Below are positions 7,004 to 9,245 of a DNA stretch of 9,245 nucleotides, one piece after another. Positions within the stretch are counted from its first letter, which is position 1. The number at the start of each line of letters is the position of its first letter. The DNA comes from JACNKV01 sp964388155. Lineage in GTDB: Bacteria > Fidelibacterota > Marinisomatia > Marinisomatales > JACNKV01. The position numbers and the translations under genes are program-made. Below the pieces are notes generated by a model, which was given only the letters and a program-made list of their open reading frames with translations, was not told where the DNA came from and did no database searches. Location of the stretch: NCBI GenBank assembly GCA_964388155.1, contig CAYLYH010000054.1:1-9245 (forward strand). Direction: 5' to 3'.

Positions 7004-8092
7004 ATGAAAATACTGTATATTTCTCCTGAAAACACCGTGGGAACCTTATGCCTGTGGAAACGGCAACATGAAGCGAAAGGAAACACATGCCGAACGGTTA
7101 CATTTTTTTCTTCACCGAAAAACTTTGATGAAGATATTTGTCTTCATCTTCCGTTTAATTTTACAAAATCTTGGTTGGCTCATGCACGGCATCAGTTTTA
7201 CAAATTATATAGAGGTAAATTGGGGTACAGAAAAGAGAAGTTTGGATTCCCTCCTGCTTGGAGCCCGGAAGGGAAGATTGACAAATGGTTTTTACTTCTA
7301 AAAGAGCAACTTTGGAAACCACAAATTATAAAGGCAATTGAACAACACAACCTTTATGATTTTGATGTTGTCCATTTTGAATCCGGGATGGATTTTTTCA
7401 AAGACTCCTCATTCGCAGCAGAATTAAAACGGCGTGGCGTTAAAATCATTTGTCATTACCATGGCGAAGACCTTCGGACACGCGGTGTGATGCCGGAATT
7501 AGATGCGATTAGTGATTTAAACCTCACGAATGAAGTGGATCTCTTAAAAAAACATCCAAATATTCATTATTTGTTTCTCCCCTTTAACACAGAACAGTTT
7601 TCAGTAAAAACAGGCTTGAATAAAAAAATACGCGTTTGTCACGCACCAACCAATCGATATTATAAAGGATCAGATTCAATAATTTCAGTCTGCAAAAAAC
7701 TTGAATCAGAAGGATTAATTCAATTTGACCTTGTGGAAAACCTCCCGCATAAAACGGCAATTGAACGAAAACAAAAGGCAGATATTTTTATAGATCAAAT
7801 TGGTGACAAAGGCGGTTGGGGATATGGGATGAATTCGGTGGAATCCCTTTCGATGGGAATGTGTACACTGACTCAAATGAATGAGGAGTATCAATTCTTT
7901 CTTCCCGATCATCCGTTTGTTCATATAGAAGAGCATACACTAGCATCTACATTAAGAGAGTTGGTTGCTGATAGGAACGCCATTCAGAATTATGCACAGA
8001 AGGGGAAACAATGGGTGAAAAAGCATCACCACATTGATAATGTGGTCGAACGTTTATATGAATATTATCATTCCATCGGATTAGACACGTGA
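7004..8092 (+). CDS. Probable GT-B glycosyltransferase, divergent
   Basis: The 362-residue product looks like a GT-B glycosyltransferase whose closest group I cannot name. It starts with MKILYISPEN, a first beta strand typical of the fold. CHYHGEDLRTRG (about 150-161) resembles an acceptor-domain catalytic loop, HAPTNRYYKG (213-222) corresponds to the start of the donor domain, and ADIFIDQI followed by GWGYGMNSVESLSMG (about 259-285) matches the donor-binding helix with a conserved glutamate (E280). There is no signal peptide or transmembrane segment. The N-terminal 110 residues, rich in aromatic and basic residues, are unlike standard GT4 proteins and may hold acceptor specificity. It lies three bases after the previous gene and overlaps the next by four (GTGA), so it belongs firmly to the operon. 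Confidence 0.75.
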   Translation: MKILYISPENTVGTLCLWKRQHEAKGNTCRTVTFFSSPKNFDEDICLHLPFNFTKSWLAHARHQFYKLYRGKLGYRKEKFGFPPAWSPEGKIDKWFLLLKEQLWKPQIIKAIEQHNLYDFDVVHFESGMDFFKDSSFAAELKRRGVKIICHYHGEDLRTRGVMPELDAISDLNLTNEVDLLKKHPNIHYLFLPFNTEQFSVKTGLNKKIRVCHAPTNRYYKGSDSIISVCKKLESEGLIQFDLVENLPHKTAIERKQKADIFIDQIGDKGGWGYGMNSVESLSMGMCTLTQMNEEYQFFLPDHPFVHIEEHTLASTLRELVADRNAIQNYAQKGKQWVKKHHHIDNVVERLYEYYHSIGLDT

Positions 8093-9177
8093 AACAGGAA
8101 GTTTATCGTCAGAGTTTTTTGAGGATTTCAAGGTTTCTCAGTGGAGTACTTCATCCTGGCTGGAGATTGTTTTCCCACCATCCATACAATGTGCCAATTG
8201 ATAAAGAGAGTATCCAATCAATTCTTGTAACGGAGTATCACTGTATTGGGGATGTGATTCTAATTATTCCTGCGCTTAAAGCACTGAAGGAAGAATTTCC
8301 CAAGGCAAAAATTGTTCTTGTAACAAATAACGCAGCAAAAGAATTAGCTAAAAATATTACAGATGCGGATGAGATCATCTCATTTTCTGCTCCTTGGGTC
8401 GGAGGGTGGACATCCGTTGCAAAATGGAAGAGGACACTTACTGTCATTAATAAATTAAGAAACAGAAAATTTGATTTTGGTATAGATTTTAAAGGGGATA
8501 TTCGGAATCTTTTTTTGTTAAGAAGTGCTTGTCCGAGATACAGGCTCGGGTTTACGGCAACCGGTGGAAAGTATTTGCTCACTCATCCACAGAAATTTCC
8601 GTTTAATAAACATCAGGTTGACCGCGCACTATTCTTGTTAAAATCGTTTAGAGTGTCTCCGAAAACATCTCAGTTTAATGATGAGAAAAAGAGTGTGCAA
8701 TACATGGACGATCGCATCGTTTTGCATCCGGGGGCGAATCACCCTGAAAGACAATGGCCCATAAAATACTGGAAAGAGCTCTACGAACATTTATCAAAAA
8801 AATATAAAGTATATATTGTGTGTGCACCGGATACTGTAGACGTTATTAAAAAAATGAGCGAAACCATTCCAAACATGAATATATTTAAAGGGTCGTTATT
8901 GGAATTCTCTCAATGGTTATCAGGCGCTCAACTTTTAATTGGGTCCGACTCTATGGCTGTGCATTTAGCCGTGGCAATGGGCACGCCATCATTGGCTATC
9001 TTTGGATCGCAAAATCCTGAGTTAACCAGACCAAAAGGAGACATGGGAAGTATTATTAAGCCAAAAAACACATGCCCCCATAAACGTAAGCACTGGCGAC
9101 TATGCTCAAAGTGTATGAGCTCCATAACACCCGATGACGTATATAAAAAAATAGAATCACTTTTGAGATGTAATTAG
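8089..9177 (+). CDS. GT9 family glycosyltransferase (heptosyltransferase-like)
   Basis: GT9 enzymes such as WaaC, WaaF and WaaQ add heptose, or a related sugar, to LPS core or other surface glycans at the inner face of the inner membrane. The 362-residue product shows the family marks: SILVTEYHCIGDVILIIPAL (about 44-62) with the glycine-aspartate pair, DFGIDFKGDIRN (129-140), VLHPGANHPERQWP (211-224), and LIGSDSMAVHLAVAMGTPS (283-301) followed by FGSQNPELTRP. A cysteine cluster near the C-terminus (C329, C339, C342) is also common in GT9. About 43 residues precede the first core strand. The start is GTG at 8089, overlapping the previous TGA; no nearby ATG would keep the core. It is the last complete gene of the operon, with no terminator before the right repeat arm. 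Heptose as the donor is likely but unproven. Confidence 0.92.
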   Translation: MKQEVYRQSFLRISRFLSGVLHPGWRLFSHHPYNVPIDKESIQSILVTEYHCIGDVILIIPALKALKEEFPKAKIVLVTNNAAKELAKNITDADEIISFSAPWVGGWTSVAKWKRTLTVINKLRNRKFDFGIDFKGDIRNLFLLRSACPRYRLGFTATGGKYLLTHPQKFPFNKHQVDRALFLLKSFRVSPKTSQFNDEKKSVQYMDDRIVLHPGANHPERQWPIKYWKELYEHLSKKYKVYIVCAPDTVDVIKKMSETIPNMNIFKGSLLEFSQWLSGAQLLIGSDSMAVHLAVAMGTPSLAIFGSQNPELTRPKGDMGSIIKPKNTCPHKRKHWRLCSKCMSSITPDDVYKKIESLLRCN

Positions 9178-9201
9178 ATGAAAAAAAATAAAGGGTCATG
9201 A
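9178..9201 (+). other. Start of a downstream ORF cut off at the repeat
   Basis: Directly after the GT9 stop codon an ATG opens the frame MKKNKGS and then meets TGA at 9199-9201. The first five codons lie in unique sequence, the fifth running into the first two bases of the repeat, and the last two sense codons and the stop lie in the 53-bp repeat. A start abutting a stop fits the tight spacing of this operon, so this may be the beginning of a sixth gene interrupted by an inserted element or by a wrong assembly join. It may also be a chance ATG. Confidence 0.3.
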
Positions 9202-9243
9202 CTAGAATGCATAAGACAAAAGGCTGTAAGTTCTTGTATGACA
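9191..9243. repeat. Right arm of a perfect 53-bp terminal inverted repeat
   Basis: Exact reverse complement of 1-53. The arm begins 13 bases after the GT9 stop codon, straight after an A-rich run, and two further bases (AT) follow it to the window end. Seen from the interior, both arms begin AAGGGTCATGACTAGAATGC, so the same sequence end faces inwards on both sides. No transposase coding region is visible in either arm. Confidence 0.95.
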
Positions 9244-9245
9244 AT

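Noticed and set aside
9056..9244. Hydrophobic minus-strand frame starting in the right repeat arm
   Set aside because: Most of it is antisense to the conserved end of the GT9 gene. It has no ribosome binding site visible within the window.
1..9245. The whole window as a composite transposon or mobile island
   Set aside because: No transposase or integrase is visible and the interior carries eno, ftsB and proS; inverted repeats alone do not support it.
1..9245. Defence system, CRISPR array, toxin-antitoxin pair or retron
   Set aside because: I searched for spaced repeats, nucleases, reverse transcriptase motifs and small paired genes by eye and found none; every long gene has a housekeeping or glycan explanation.

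Overview
The window looks like a chromosomal stretch from a moderately AT-rich, Gram-negative-type bacterium. Evidence is a divergently transcribed housekeeping block (enolase, an FtsB/DivIC-type division protein, prolyl-tRNA synthetase) next to a surface-glycan block (FemAB-like transferase, Wzx-type flippase, three glycosyltransferases, one of them GT9/heptosyltransferase-like). The short prolyl-tRNA synthetase and the gene style fit the Bacteroidetes/Chlorobi/Marinimicrobia side of the tree, but this is an impression from memory of the families and not a computed placement.

Layout. 1-53 is one arm of a perfect 53-bp inverted repeat; the other arm is 9191-9243. 54-254 is non-coding as far as I can see. 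It holds a GC-rich hairpin (69-84) and a cluster of degenerate ATTNGCGT-like units (211-259) that runs into the proS stop codon. 255-3398 is the minus-strand operon eno > ftsB > proS, with a stop/start overlap between eno and ftsB and 28 bp between ftsB and proS. 3399-3500 is a compact divergent intergenic region with a good plus-strand -10 box and the eno ribosome binding site. 3501-9177 is a plus-strand operon of five genes spaced by 6, -4, 3 and -4 bp, followed at once by an ATG that is cut off after seven codons at the right repeat arm.

How the genes work together. The minus-strand genes serve glycolysis, cell division and translation. The plus-strand genes form part of a lipid-linked or LPS-type polysaccharide pathway: three cytoplasmic glycosyltransferases would build the glycan, the flippase would move it across the inner membrane, and the FemAB-like protein could decorate it with an acyl or aminoacyl group. 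No polymerase, ligase or sugar-nucleotide synthesis gene lies in the window, so the cluster probably continues to the right.

I find no convincing new biological system. The most notable signal is the pair of terminal inverted repeats, which may be a multi-copy element in opposite orientation or simply the place where an assembly broke. I see no tRNA, rRNA, CRISPR array or complete transposase gene.
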